Shown piece after piece: positions 44,682 to 53,026 of a DNA stretch of 64,000 nucleotides (position 1 is the first letter of the stretch; the number at the start of each line of letters is the position of its first letter). Position numbers and translations under genes: made by a program. The notes below the pieces were generated by a model. It searched no databases. It saw only the letters and a list, made by a program, of their open reading frames with translations, and had not been told where the DNA came from. This DNA comes from Sporomusa sp. KB1 (lineage in GTDB: Bacteria; Bacillota; Negativicutes; Sporomusales; Sporomusaceae): the NCBI RefSeq assembly GCF_007830295.1, contig NZ_VLKC01000002.1:1960-65959 (forward strand), read 5' to 3'.

Positions 44682-44856
44682 GATTAACTTCCTTTCCTTT
44701 GTAGTAGTTCTTACTTATTCACATACCTTTGCACTACTTGCTCAGCCAGTGTATAGGAATCAATTAATTAACTAATTCTCCTCCTGTTGTCCATCTCCTC
44801 TCTCCCGGGAAGATTTACCAATACCTTTAGGATCATATATAGCATAAAAAAAATAA

Positions 44857-44888
44857 AACACCGCTTACCCCTTGAGGTAAACGGTGTT
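44857..44888 (-). terminator. Terminator of the 72-residue protein gene
   Basis: AACACCGTTTACC / GGTAAGCGGTGTT on the minus strand, followed by TTATTTTTTTT. It lies 19 bases after the stop at 44907. Confidence 0.9.
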
Positions 44889-44906
44889 TAGCCTGATAAC
44901 TCCCGT

Positions 44907-45125
44907 TCAAAAGAACTGTCCCTTTGCCACGTTAAAAAACCATCTCCCTGGCACATTTATTTTGGCAAAATCGATCGTCATCTTAGTCTGGATAAGTTTA
45001 TCATGCTCATCATACTCTTTGACTAGTACCTTTACGGCCTTTTCCGGTTGCACACGCTTGCCTTCCACATCCATATAGCTGACTTCTTTTCGAACACTAG
45101 TAAAGGATTGGTTTACGTTATCCAT
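44907..45125 (-). CDS. Hypothetical 72-residue protein
   Basis: A short soluble protein with EVSYMDVEGKRVQPEKAVKVLVKEYDEHDK in the middle and no signal peptide or membrane segment. A strong AAGGAGGG site lies just before the ATG and a clean terminator follows, so it is expressed as a unit. I do not recognise the family; a small beta-rich fold is suggested by the alternating pattern. Confidence 0.75.
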   Translation of the reverse strand: MDNVNQSFTSVRKEVSYMDVEGKRVQPEKAVKVLVKEYDEHDKLIQTKMTIDFAKINVPGRWFFNVAKGQFF

Positions 45126-45150
45126 AACTAACCCTCCTTGTCAGACTGTA

Positions 45151-45294
45151 TTAATTTAAAGCTGACTTAGCGTCTAAGACTCCACTAATAATTATTGGGG
45201 CGTATCTATTCCCGTTGTTTACTACCACGCAGGCGCTTTTAGTACAAAAAACAACAAGCCTACAAACTGATCCGTATTGGCAGTCACATACCAT
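45151..45294 (-). CDS. Possible 47-residue cysteine-rich peptide
   Basis: ATG at 45294 to TAA at 45151, upstream of and on the same strand as the 72-residue gene. The peptide opens MVCDCQYGSVCRLVVFC and has five cysteines. The nearest AGGAG lies about 21 bases before the ATG, too far for efficient use, so it may be untranslated leader. The rest of 45126-45441 holds a terminator and A/T-rich DNA with no gene that I can support. Confidence 0.2.
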   Translation of the reverse strand: MVCDCQYGSVCRLVVFCTKSACVVVNNGNRYAPIIISGVLDAKSALN

Positions 45295-45390
45295 TTAACC
45301 GATTATAGCTTCACACTCCTTTTACATCATTATATTTCTAAATATTCAGTTATATTATATATTTTATTATAGCGCTTCAAAAAAAAGAAA

Positions 45391-45412
45391 AAATCCCCCA
45401 AATGGGGGATTT
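45391..45412 (-). terminator. Terminator of the LuxR regulator gene
   Basis: AAATCCCCC / GGGGGATTT with a four-base loop, then a long T run on the minus strand, 30 bases after the stop. Confidence 0.95.
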
Positions 45413-45441
45413 GCACAACTAACCCTTATTTTTCCATTACT

Positions 45442-46224
45442 TCACTGTCTATCCGAAAGTATTTTCATACTATGCGATAGTAATTCTGTTCTGGACCTTG
45501 CACTCGTTTTAGCAAACAATTTTTTCAGATGAGTTTTTACGGTCTCCGAACTAATAAACAGGCGTCCGCCAATTTCTTTATTCGACAACCCTTGGGCAAG
45601 GAGGAGGAGGATTTCCGCCTCGCGCACAGTAAATGGAACCATTGTTTGCCTACTAACTACAGCTTGTTGCTCTTTATCAACAAGCATAGCATTCTTCTCA
45701 TCTCTAAGCTTTGCAAAAATATATTGCATTTGTTCACCTAACATCTTGAGTAGCTTCCTCTCACCATCATCGAAATCCCGGTGCTTTTGTGTACGATGAA
45801 TAGTGATGTCAGCCAATACATTTCCACAATGCATTAGTCGAACACCTGTCAGATAATGCATTGTATTGGCAATAAGAAAGCCTACACGCAGCTCATTCTC
45901 CTCTCTGTCGTCAAAGTCAAGCAACTCTTTGGCTTGGCCAGCCACAGGAAGGGACTGCCGTGAGAATACCCTCTTCCGGTATATTTCATGATCTTGATAG
46001 CACTCACGATAATACTTAAACAACTTTTTCGCTTCCTCTTGGTGATAGGAACAATCAAATAATTGCAAAGGCGGCTCAGCGGAAAAAAAAGCACCATTTT
46101 CATAAGGGACAACTCTACGGATAAGGGACATAGCTTCTGTAATAAAACTCTCAAGATTGCTGCATTGGTGTAAACGTAATACAACTTGGCTAAAGTCATG
46201 AACTTTTCGCTGCGATATATACAT
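45442..46224 (-). CDS. LuxR family transcriptional regulator
   Basis: 260 residues. An N-terminal GAF-like sensing part (VVPYENGAFFSAEPPLQLF, GVRLMHCGNVLADITIHR) is joined to a C-terminal LuxR helix-turn-helix: FTVREAEILLLLAQGLSNKEIGGRLFISSETVKTHLKKLF. No receiver domain, so it is not a response regulator. The signal is unknown. It lies 44 bases downstream of metA on the same strand but has its own terminator; a shared transcript is possible. Confidence 0.9.
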   Translation of the reverse strand: MYISQRKVHDFSQVVLRLHQCSNLESFITEAMSLIRRVVPYENGAFFSAEPPLQLFDCSYHQEEAKKLFKYYRECYQDHEIYRKRVFSRQSLPVAGQAKELLDFDDREENELRVGFLIANTMHYLTGVRLMHCGNVLADITIHRTQKHRDFDDGERKLLKMLGEQMQYIFAKLRDEKNAMLVDKEQQAVVSRQTMVPFTVREAEILLLLAQGLSNKEIGGRLFISSETVKTHLKKLFAKTSARSRTELLSHSMKILSDRQ

Positions 46225-46268
46225 TGCGTATTCATCTCCCAGCTGCTTACCACCATTGAATGCTTCCC

Positions 46269-47225
46269 TTAAATTCCATCACCATAAAGCCCGCATAAAT
46301 CCTCAGAATTAGTCAATTTGTCAAGATCAAAGGGTGTTCCCTGGTAAACATAGTAGTTAAGCCAATTGGCAAATAGTAAATTGGCCGCACTCCGCCAGCG
46401 CACCAGCGGCTGCTGCAGCGGATCATCGTTAGGATAATAATTAGCGGGAACATTAATTGGCAATCCTTGAGCAATATCGCGATCATATTCTGCTTTAAGC
46501 GTTAAGGGATCATATTCAGAGTGACCGGTGATAAATAAGTGTCGATATTTTTTATCTATAACGGCATAAATACCGGATTCTTCTGATTCGGATAGTATCG
46601 ATAATTGCGGCACCTTCTCAATATCTTCCCGTCTCACTTCAGTATGCCGGGAATGCGGAACGTAAAACACGTCATCAAACCCTCGAAATAGCATTTTTTC
46701 CTTAATATTTACCGTATGAGGAAATACGCCAAACATCTTTTGCGGCAAATCATATTTGGGAATACCATAGTGGTGATATAAGGCTGCTTGTGCTCCCCAA
46801 CAGATATGGAACGTCGAATACACATTTCTCCTGCTCCAATCCATAATTTCGCACAACTCATTCCAATAGACAACTTCTTCAAAGGGAATTTGTTCTACTG
46901 GTGCTCCGGTAATAATCATACCGTCATATTTACGATTTTTCACTTCGGCAAAGGTCTCATAAAATTTAACCAAATGCTCATGTGACGTATGCTTAGGTTC
47001 ATAGGTGGCTGTATACAGGAAATCAAATTCTACCTGCAACGGAGAATTTCCAAGCAGCCGAAGCAATTGCGTCTCTGTGACTATTTTGGTAGGCATCAGA
47101 TTTAACAATAATATTCGAAGCGGACGTATATCTTGCGAATAGGCGCGTTTTTCATCCATTACGAAAATATTTTCTTTTTCAAGAATGTTTACAGCAGGTA
47201 AATTATTAGGGATTTTTATTGGCAT
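46269..47225 (-). CDS. metAA: Homoserine O-acetyltransferase, MetA type
   Basis: 318 residues aligning end to end with MetA. The catalytic cysteine is C142 (HICWGAQ), with H235 and E237 in [10 protein letters not shown]. Position 111, which follows ITGAPV, is glutamate; in this family Glu111 marks acetyl-CoA users and Gly111 succinyl-CoA users, so the enzyme is predicted to make O-acetylhomoserine for methionine synthesis. AAAGGAG precedes the ATG. I found no SAM riboswitch or Met T-box in the short upstream region (47226-47331). Confidence 0.93.
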   Translation of the reverse strand: MPIKIPNNLPAVNILEKENIFVMDEKRAYSQDIRPLRILLLNLMPTKIVTETQLLRLLGNSPLQVEFDFLYTATYEPKHTSHEHLVKFYETFAEVKNRKYDGMIITGAPVEQIPFEEVVYWNELCEIMDWSRRNVYSTFHICWGAQAALYHHYGIPKYDLPQKMFGVFPHTVNIKEKMLFRGFDDVFYVPHSRHTEVRREDIEKVPQLSILSESEESGIYAVIDKKYRHLFITGHSEYDPLTLKAEYDRDIAQGLPINVPANYYPNDDPLQQPLVRWRSAANLLFANWLNYYVYQGTPFDLDKLTNSEDLCGLYGDGI

Positions 47226-47331
47226 AATCTTCCGCTCCTTTGCGTTAATTTTTCAGCTATTTATTAACTAATAGTATACTGTTTTGGTTTAATTTGCAAT
47301 AAACAACCTTATATGCAGCGCTCCATTTATA

Positions 47332-48543
47332 CTACTGCAAGCTCTTGGTCACAGCTGTTTCCGGAGTGTCTATTTGAATAAATCGAGTCGAAATAAGATT
47401 TAAGAGCGCAATAACCGCCCCACCTATGAATACATATTTGTAACCGTTTGGCCCGCTGTTATACCAAACCAGCCCAGCGAAAATCGGCAGGAACATGGTT
47501 ACAAGGTGATCAATGCTTATCCCCAAAGACAAACTTGGAGAAACATCTTCCGGCTGCAAGGCAATTTTTTTCATATAAGTAGCTCTGGCCATACTCACGG
47601 CAGTCATTATCTGGTCCAAAATATAACAGAGGCAAATAACAAGGATCGCCAACTGTGAGCCAAATACATCATCAGCAAACGCATAGCCTAAACAAACAAG
47701 AAAACAGCCAAGGGCTTCACTGCTAAGCACAAACTTTTCTCCCAGATGATCAATCATCCGCCCAATCCACGGTTTGGTAAAAACACCGGCAATTGATACA
47801 ATAAAAAACAGCATCGTCATGGTGGTAACAGGCTGACGAAAGACATCTACCAGCACCCAGGGACCAAAAGTAATAAATATCTGCTTGCGGGCGCCGTAGA
47901 GTACACAGAGCCAATAATATAGCCGATATTCTTTTCTGAAAATAAACCGGCCCGCCTTTCTCACGGAGTGAACTGGTTTCATAAAAAAAAGTGGAACCGC
48001 TGCCAGCAAAAAAGCAATAGCGCCAATAGTAAACGCTGTCATATAACTAATATGAATATATTTAAACAACACCCATAGGACAGCGCTGCCGCAAACCAAC
48101 GCCAAGGTATTAACCGCATTCATCTGTCCTAATTTTTTCCCCAAATCGCCGGCACTGGCAAAACTCATACCAATGCTGTTGGATAAAGGCAGATAAACAT
48201 GTGTCCCTAGATTATAAACAAAAATACTAAGTACAATATAACTGTATTCAGCCGGAATAATCCCCATGGCGAACATCCCTACAGCTGAAAATAAATTGCC
48301 CACCAACATGGTTTTGACATCCCCGAGAAAGGAAAGCATACCAATAACGCCAACCATCAATAATCCTGGCATCTCCCGCGGAAACTCCAATGCGGAACGC
48401 TCCAAAATCATCATGCCTAGACCCTCTTTTAGATAATTGGTCAGCGCTGCACCATCGACGCTTTGCGCAAGCCCCACAAAGGCAGTAGACAAAAGAAATA
48501 AGACATAATTGCGGTCTAAGCTGTAAAAAAAATTCGATTTCAT
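47332..48543 (-). CDS. MFS transporter
   Basis: 403 residues from the ATG at 48543 (GAGGTGG upstream), twelve hydrophobic segments. The loop between segments 2 and 3 (LSFLGDVKTMLVGN) and between 8 and 9 (GRMIDHLGEKFVL) fit major facilitator motifs, and the region FGPWVLVDVFRQPVTTMTMLF is well formed. The substrate is not readable. Located between metA and the secreted Gln-rich family; it has no evident partner. Confidence 0.85.
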   Translation of the reverse strand: MKSNFFYSLDRNYVLFLLSTAFVGLAQSVDGAALTNYLKEGLGMMILERSALEFPREMPGLLMVGVIGMLSFLGDVKTMLVGNLFSAVGMFAMGIIPAEYSYIVLSIFVYNLGTHVYLPLSNSIGMSFASAGDLGKKLGQMNAVNTLALVCGSAVLWVLFKYIHISYMTAFTIGAIAFLLAAVPLFFMKPVHSVRKAGRFIFRKEYRLYYWLCVLYGARKQIFITFGPWVLVDVFRQPVTTMTMLFFIVSIAGVFTKPWIGRMIDHLGEKFVLSSEALGCFLVCLGYAFADDVFGSQLAILVICLCYILDQIMTAVSMARATYMKKIALQPEDVSPSLSLGISIDHLVTMFLPIFAGLVWYNSGPNGYKYVFIGGAVIALLNLISTRFIQIDTPETAVTKSLQ

Positions 48544-48614
48544 GACATCCACCTCAACTACAGCAATAACAACATATGCATTAAATTCTACCACAAAATT
48601 CGGATGAGATATAT

Positions 48615-48659
48615 AAAAAACCCATTTCCCTGCCAATCAGGCAGAAAAATGGCTTTTTT
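48615..48659 (-). terminator. Terminator after the secreted Gln-rich gene group
   Basis: AAAAAAGCCATTT..CTGCC and GGCAG..AAATGGG.TTTTTT pair across a short loop, ending in a T run on the minus strand, 12 bases after the stop at 48672. Confidence 0.9.
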
Positions 48660-48671
48660 AACATAACGAAG

Positions 48672-49001
48672 TTAGTTGTTATTCCCACTTGCTATTATTC
48701 CCAAAATAAGCCCGGCAATCGTCGCTAAGGCCTTATCATGTCTTTCTCTTTCCCGCTCCTGGCGTTCGTGCCATTCCCGCTCGCTTTCATGGTCACGACG
48801 ACGCATTTCACGCTCATGCCGTTCATTTTCTTTTTGGATTCTGCGCTCCCGTTCCTGATCCTGCTGCTGCCTGTCATCACCTTGTTCCTGCCGCGGCGGC
48901 TCAGACTGTCTGTGCGCAGCTTCAATTACGGAAACCCCTAAACCAAATTGCAGCAAACCTACCATCGAGAAAATAATTACTTTCTTCGCCATCTTATTCA
49001 T
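48672..49001 (-). CDS. Secreted charged coiled-coil protein, paralogue C of three
   Basis: 109 residues. The signal peptide MNKMAKKVIIFSMVGLLQFG..VIEAA matches those of the next two genes almost residue for residue. The mature part is almost only Arg, Glu, Gln, His and Asp (EREMRRRDHESEREWHERQ), a likely single charged helix, and ends in a hydrophobic ALATIAGLILGIIASG, unlike the other two. That tail could anchor it in a membrane. Function unknown. Confidence 0.7.
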   Translation of the reverse strand: MNKMAKKVIIFSMVGLLQFGLGVSVIEAAHRQSEPPRQEQGDDRQQQDQERERRIQKENERHEREMRRRDHESEREWHERQERERERHDKALATIAGLILGIIASGNNN

Positions 49002-49038
49002 ATATGACCGCTCCTCTACTTAATTAATTACTATTTTA

Positions 49039-49251
49039 CTACTTGCTGCCGTCCGGCTCCTGCCAAGGCTTATCATTGTCCGGATGCTGCTGATGCTGTT
49101 TATCATTACCCTGCTGATGCTTGTCGTTGTTGTCCTGTTGCTGCTGTTGCCAAGGTACTTCAGGTGCTGCTTCGATTACAGAAGTACCTAACCCGAGCTG
49201 AAATAAACCTACCATGGAGTAAATAACTACTTTCTTAGCCATTTTGTTCAT
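49039..49251 (-). CDS. Secreted Gln/His-rich protein, paralogue B of three
   Basis: 70 residues: signal peptide MNKMAKKVVIYSMVGLFQLG..VIEAA, then a short Gln-, Asp-, His- and Lys-rich tail (WQQQQQDNNDKHQQGNDKQH) ending WQEPDGSK. The ending resembles that of paralogue A (WQESDGNKQ), so A and B share both ends and differ in the middle. Function unknown. Confidence 0.65.
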   Translation of the reverse strand: MNKMAKKVVIYSMVGLFQLGLGTSVIEAAPEVPWQQQQQDNNDKHQQGNDKQHQQHPDNDKPWQEPDGSK

Positions 49252-49290
49252 ATTTGATACTCTCCTCTATCTAATTAATTTAATACTATT

Positions 49291-49737
49291 TTACTGCTTG
49301 TTGCCGTCTGACTCCTGCCAAGACTTATCCTTGTCCGGATGTTGCTGGTGCTGATTGTCTCCTTGTTCCTGGCTATGTTTATCAGCGTCTTGTTGCTGTT
49401 GTCTGTTATTATCCTGCTGACGCTTGTCAGTATCTTGTTGCTGCTGTCTGTTATTATCCTGCTGACGCTTGTCGGTATCTTGTTGCTGCTGTCTGTTATT
49501 ATCCTGCTGACGCTTGTCGGTATCCTGTTGCTGCTGTTTGTTATTATCCTGCTGACGCTTGTCGGTATCTTGTTGCTGCTGTCTGTTATTATCCTGCTGA
49601 CGCTTGTCAGTATCCTGTTGCTGCTGCCAGGGATAGGCTTCCGATGCTGGTGCTGCTTCGATTACAGAAGCACCTAAACCAAGTTGAAATAAACCTACCA
49701 TGGAGTAAATAATTATTTTCTTAGCCATTTTGTTCAT
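49291..49737 (-). CDS. Secreted Gln-rich repeat protein, paralogue A of three
   Basis: 148 residues: signal peptide MNKMAKKIIIYSMVGLFQLG..VIEAA, then five nearly perfect copies of the 15-residue unit QQQQDTDKRQQDNNR and a degenerate sixth, then a His-rich end. The mature protein is polar, probably unfolded, and has no aromatic core. GAGGAG lies ten bases before the first ATG. Gene order A-B-C runs on the same strand with gaps of 37-40 bases. Function unknown; a periplasmic or surface role is inferred from the signal peptide. Confidence 0.7.
   Translation of the reverse strand: MNKMAKKIIIYSMVGLFQLGLGASVIEAAPASEAYPWQQQQDTDKRQQDNNRQQQQDTDKRQQDNNKQQQQDTDKRQQDNNRQQQQDTDKRQQDNNRQQQQDTDKRQQDNNRQQQQDADKHSQEQGDNQHQQHPDKDKSWQESDGNKQ
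49395..49628 (-). repeat. 45-bp tandem repeats inside paralogue A
   Basis: Five in-frame units of 45 bases and a partial sixth, differing by a few single bases (for example CAG/CGG at one codon and TCT/TCC at another). The low divergence points to recent expansion by slippage or recombination. Confidence 0.85.
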
Positions 49738-49864
49738 AGGTGTTACGCTCCTCTACTTTTATCTGCATTATCTATAGTTCTATCATACATAGTCTTTTTT
49801 TGAATTTAGTTAGAAAACTATGGATACCAAGAAAAAAAGTTCCAACAGTCTTCAAACTAAGAAA

Positions 49865-52800
49865 TCAATTTGTAGTTACAGATTTTTTCCTGGCTTTTCG
49901 CCAGTTAGTAAATTTTTCGGTCACCTGTTCCACCACAACAAAGAGCACGGGAATTAAGAATATGCCTAGTGTAGTCGCAGCAAGCATACCACCTACAACT
50001 GCTGTTCCCATTGAGTTTCTCGCACCGGCACCGGCCCCGGTGGCTATAGCCAGCGGAATGCAGCCGATAATAAAGGCGAGTGAGGTCATCAGGATGGGGC
50101 GCAGCCGGATTTTGGCGGCTTCAATAGCTGCCTGCACCGGATTCATACCCTCGTCGACCCTGACTTTGGCAAACTCCACAATTAATATGGCATTTTTGGC
50201 AGCCAGGCCGATAAGCATGACTAAGCCGATTTGCATATATACGCTATTTTCGAGATTGGTCAGGTACTGGAACAGGAAGGCTCCAAAGACGCCAGTGGGT
50301 ACCGAAAGCAGCACCGCGAAAGGAACACTCCAGCTTTCATACAAGGCCGCCAAACACAAGAATACGAATACTATCGCCATCCCAAACACAATGGCGGTCC
50401 GTGAACCTGCCAGTTTTTCCTCACGGCTTTGTCCTGACCACTCATAAGTATAACCATCAGGTAAGGTTTGTTTGGCCACTTCTTCAAGTGCCGTCATGGC
50501 CTGCCCGGAACTGTAGCCGGAAGCCTGTGAGCCGCTGATTTGAACGGCTTTAACCCCGTTAAACCGGGTAATAATGGTTGGTGCGTTGATCTTCTTAGGC
50601 TTAAGCAGCGTATTTAAGGGCACCATTGCATCATTAGAGCTTTTTACATATAGATACCGGGTCGCATCGGCATCACCGCGAAAAGTATTTTCGGCCTGCA
50701 CTGTAACCTTGTAGGAGCGGCCAAATTTATTAAAATCATTCACCTGACTGCCACCCAGGAAAACCTGCAGGGCAGTAAACACATCATCAACATCTACGCC
50801 CAGCTGCTGGGCTTTTTCCCGGTCTACCTCAAATTCATAACTGGGAGTATCAGCTTTAAAGGTAGACATAACCGACGCAATTTCCGGCCGTTCTTTGGCT
50901 GCCGCCACAAATTTTTGCGCCACATTGTCTAAATCAGTCAGCGAGCCGCCACTCCGGTCCTGCAGCATCAGCGTAAAGCCGCCAACCATTCCCAGACCCG
51001 GCAAACTCGGCGGTGTAAAGGCTATTACCGTACCTTCAGGATACTGAGCGCCTTTCATAAAGGTCTGGCCAACCAGAGCATTTAGCTGCATTTCAGGAGT
51101 TTGCCGTTTATCCCAGGATTCCAGGGAGGTAAACATGGCACCGGCATTGGACTTGGTGCCGCCGCCCATGATATCCATACCGGCCAGCGACATACTATTG
51201 AGCACTCCCGGCATTTCACGAACCTGTGCGGCAAATTGATTGACTACCTCTTCGGTACGGTTCAGACTGGAAGCTTCCGGCAATGTGATCGAGGTTATGA
51301 AATACCCCTGGTCCTCGCTGGGTACAAAGGAAGAAGGCACCAGCTTATAGAGTCCGCCTGTCAGAATAAGCAATACTGCCAGCAAAACCATACACAGCCG
51401 GGCTTTAGGGATAATGCGGCCCAAACTGCCGCCATAGCGTTCAATATTGTTTTCAAACCAATTGTTGAATTTGGTAAAAAATTTGGCTAACACGCCCTGA
51501 TGTTCCTCATGGGTATGCGGTTTGAGCAGCATAACACACAAAGCCGGGGTAAGCGACAAGGCCACAATGGCCGACAACGCCATAGACACTACGATGGTTA
51601 AGGCAAATTGTTTGTACAAAATACCGGTAGTGCCACTTAAGAAAGCAACCGGCAAAAATACCGAAGCCAGCACAAACGCAATGGCAACCACCGGTCCGGA
51701 CACCTCACTCATGGCCTTTTTCGTAGCTTCACGCGGCGACAGGCCGGAATAACGCATATGATGCTCGACCGCCTCAATAACGACAATGGCATCATCGACA
51801 ACCAGGCCGATGGCCAGCACCAACGCAAACAGGGTTAGAGTATTAATGGTAAAACCCAGCAGGCTAAAGGCGCCAAAAGTACCCAGCAGCGATACCGGAA
51901 TAGCCAATACTGGAATCAGGGTGGCCCGCCAGCTCTGCAGGAATACAAATACCACCAGCATAACTAACAGCAGCGCCTCGGCAAAGGTTTTTACCACTTC
52001 TTTCATGGATTCGCGCACAAATTCGGTATTATCAACAACAACTTTATATTCCATATCACCGGGGAAATTCTTTGACGCTTTTTCCAGTACGGTTTTTACG
52101 TTGCCAATGGTTTCGAGCGCATTGGCATCACTTGTCAGTTTAATGGCAAAACCGGCGGCCACATGGCCGTTCATTAAACTTTGGAAATTATATTCCTTGC
52201 TGCCCAGCTCCACCCGGGCAATATCCTTGATCCGCACAAATGAACCATCTGACTGGGAGCGGACAATAATATTCTCAAACTCTTTCTGGTCGGTAAGACG
52301 GCCTTTTACCTTGGCCGTATATTGGAATTGCTGCTGGGAGGCCACCGGCATATTGCCGAAAGACCCGGCCGCAGCCTGGACATTTTGTTTTTCAATTGCT
52401 GAAGTCACTTCACTGACGGCAATCCCGAGCTGGGCCATTTTTTCCGGCTGCAGCCAAATCCGCATACTGTAATCTGAACCAAAAGCCGATACCTCGCCAA
52501 CACCGCTAACTCGTTTAATATCATCCACCATGTAAATACTGCCGTAGTTTTTGAGGAAATTGGTATCAAACTGGTCACTGGGCGACCACAGTGTAAAAAT
52601 CAGTGACATATCCTGCGAGGATTTGCGGGTTGTGACCCCGGTGGTTTGCACTGTTCCCGGCAAAGAAGCATTAGCCTGGGCTACCCGGTTTTGGGTTTGC
52701 ACCGACGCCGTGTCGGAATTTTTTTCGGTTTCAAACTGCACATTTAATGAATAGGAACCTGAATCGGTACTTGTTGAAGACATATATACCATGTCTTCAA

Positions 52801-53014
52801 CGCCATTTACCTGTTCTTCAATGACCTGGGCAACGGTTTGGTCGACAACATCGGCATTGGCCCCCTGGTAGGTTGTGCTTACCGAAATGGTCGGCGGTGA
52901 AATCTGCGGGTACTGTGCGACCGGCAGAGTAAAGGCAGCCGTTACCCCCAATAAGGTGATAACAATGGAAAGAACAATGGCAAATACAGGGCGATTAATA
53001 AAGAAATTAGCCAT
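49865..53014 (-). CDS. RND multidrug efflux permease (AcrB/HAE1 type)
   Basis: 1049 residues, the full length of the HAE1 group. The proton-relay aspartates lie in ALVLAIGLVVDDAIVVIEAVEHHMR near residue 400, and the N-terminus MANFFINRPVFAIVLSIVITLLG is typical. Large periplasmic loops follow segments 1 and 7. It pumps hydrophobic or amphipathic compounds to the outside together with the adaptor and TolC proteins encoded upstream. GGAGGG precedes the ATG. Last gene of the efflux operon. Confidence 0.96.
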   Translation of the reverse strand: MANFFINRPVFAIVLSIVITLLGVTAAFTLPVAQYPQISPPTISVSTTYQGANADVVDQTVAQVIEEQVNGVEDMVYMSSTSTDSGSYSLNVQFETEKNSDTASVQTQNRVAQANASLPGTVQTTGVTTRKSSQDMSLIFTLWSPSDQFDTNFLKNYGSIYMVDDIKRVSGVGEVSAFGSDYSMRIWLQPEKMAQLGIAVSEVTSAIEKQNVQAAAGSFGNMPVASQQQFQYTAKVKGRLTDQKEFENIIVRSQSDGSFVRIKDIARVELGSKEYNFQSLMNGHVAAGFAIKLTSDANALETIGNVKTVLEKASKNFPGDMEYKVVVDNTEFVRESMKEVVKTFAEALLLVMLVVFVFLQSWRATLIPVLAIPVSLLGTFGAFSLLGFTINTLTLFALVLAIGLVVDDAIVVIEAVEHHMRYSGLSPREATKKAMSEVSGPVVAIAFVLASVFLPVAFLSGTTGILYKQFALTIVVSMALSAIVALSLTPALCVMLLKPHTHEEHQGVLAKFFTKFNNWFENNIERYGGSLGRIIPKARLCMVLLAVLLILTGGLYKLVPSSFVPSEDQGYFITSITLPEASSLNRTEEVVNQFAAQVREMPGVLNSMSLAGMDIMGGGTKSNAGAMFTSLESWDKRQTPEMQLNALVGQTFMKGAQYPEGTVIAFTPPSLPGLGMVGGFTLMLQDRSGGSLTDLDNVAQKFVAAAKERPEIASVMSTFKADTPSYEFEVDREKAQQLGVDVDDVFTALQVFLGGSQVNDFNKFGRSYKVTVQAENTFRGDADATRYLYVKSSNDAMVPLNTLLKPKKINAPTIITRFNGVKAVQISGSQASGYSSGQAMTALEEVAKQTLPDGYTYEWSGQSREEKLAGSRTAIVFGMAIVFVFLCLAALYESWSVPFAVLLSVPTGVFGAFLFQYLTNLENSVYMQIGLVMLIGLAAKNAILIVEFAKVRVDEGMNPVQAAIEAAKIRLRPILMTSLAFIIGCIPLAIATGAGAGARNSMGTAVVGGMLAATTLGIFLIPVLFVVVEQVTEKFTNWRKARKKSVTTN

Positions 53015-53026
53015 ATGAACGCCCTC

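Noticed and set aside
49339..49677. A 112-codon hydrophobic frame (+) opposite the Gln-repeat gene.
   Set aside because: It is the complement of the 45-bp repeat; CAG-rich DNA read backwards gives Leu-rich frames. No ribosome site, and the minus-strand gene has a signal peptide and a proper site.
49740..50447. A 235-codon frame (+) opposite the end of the RND permease gene.
   Set aside because: It lies fully within a clear RND permease on the other strand and has no domain or ribosome site.
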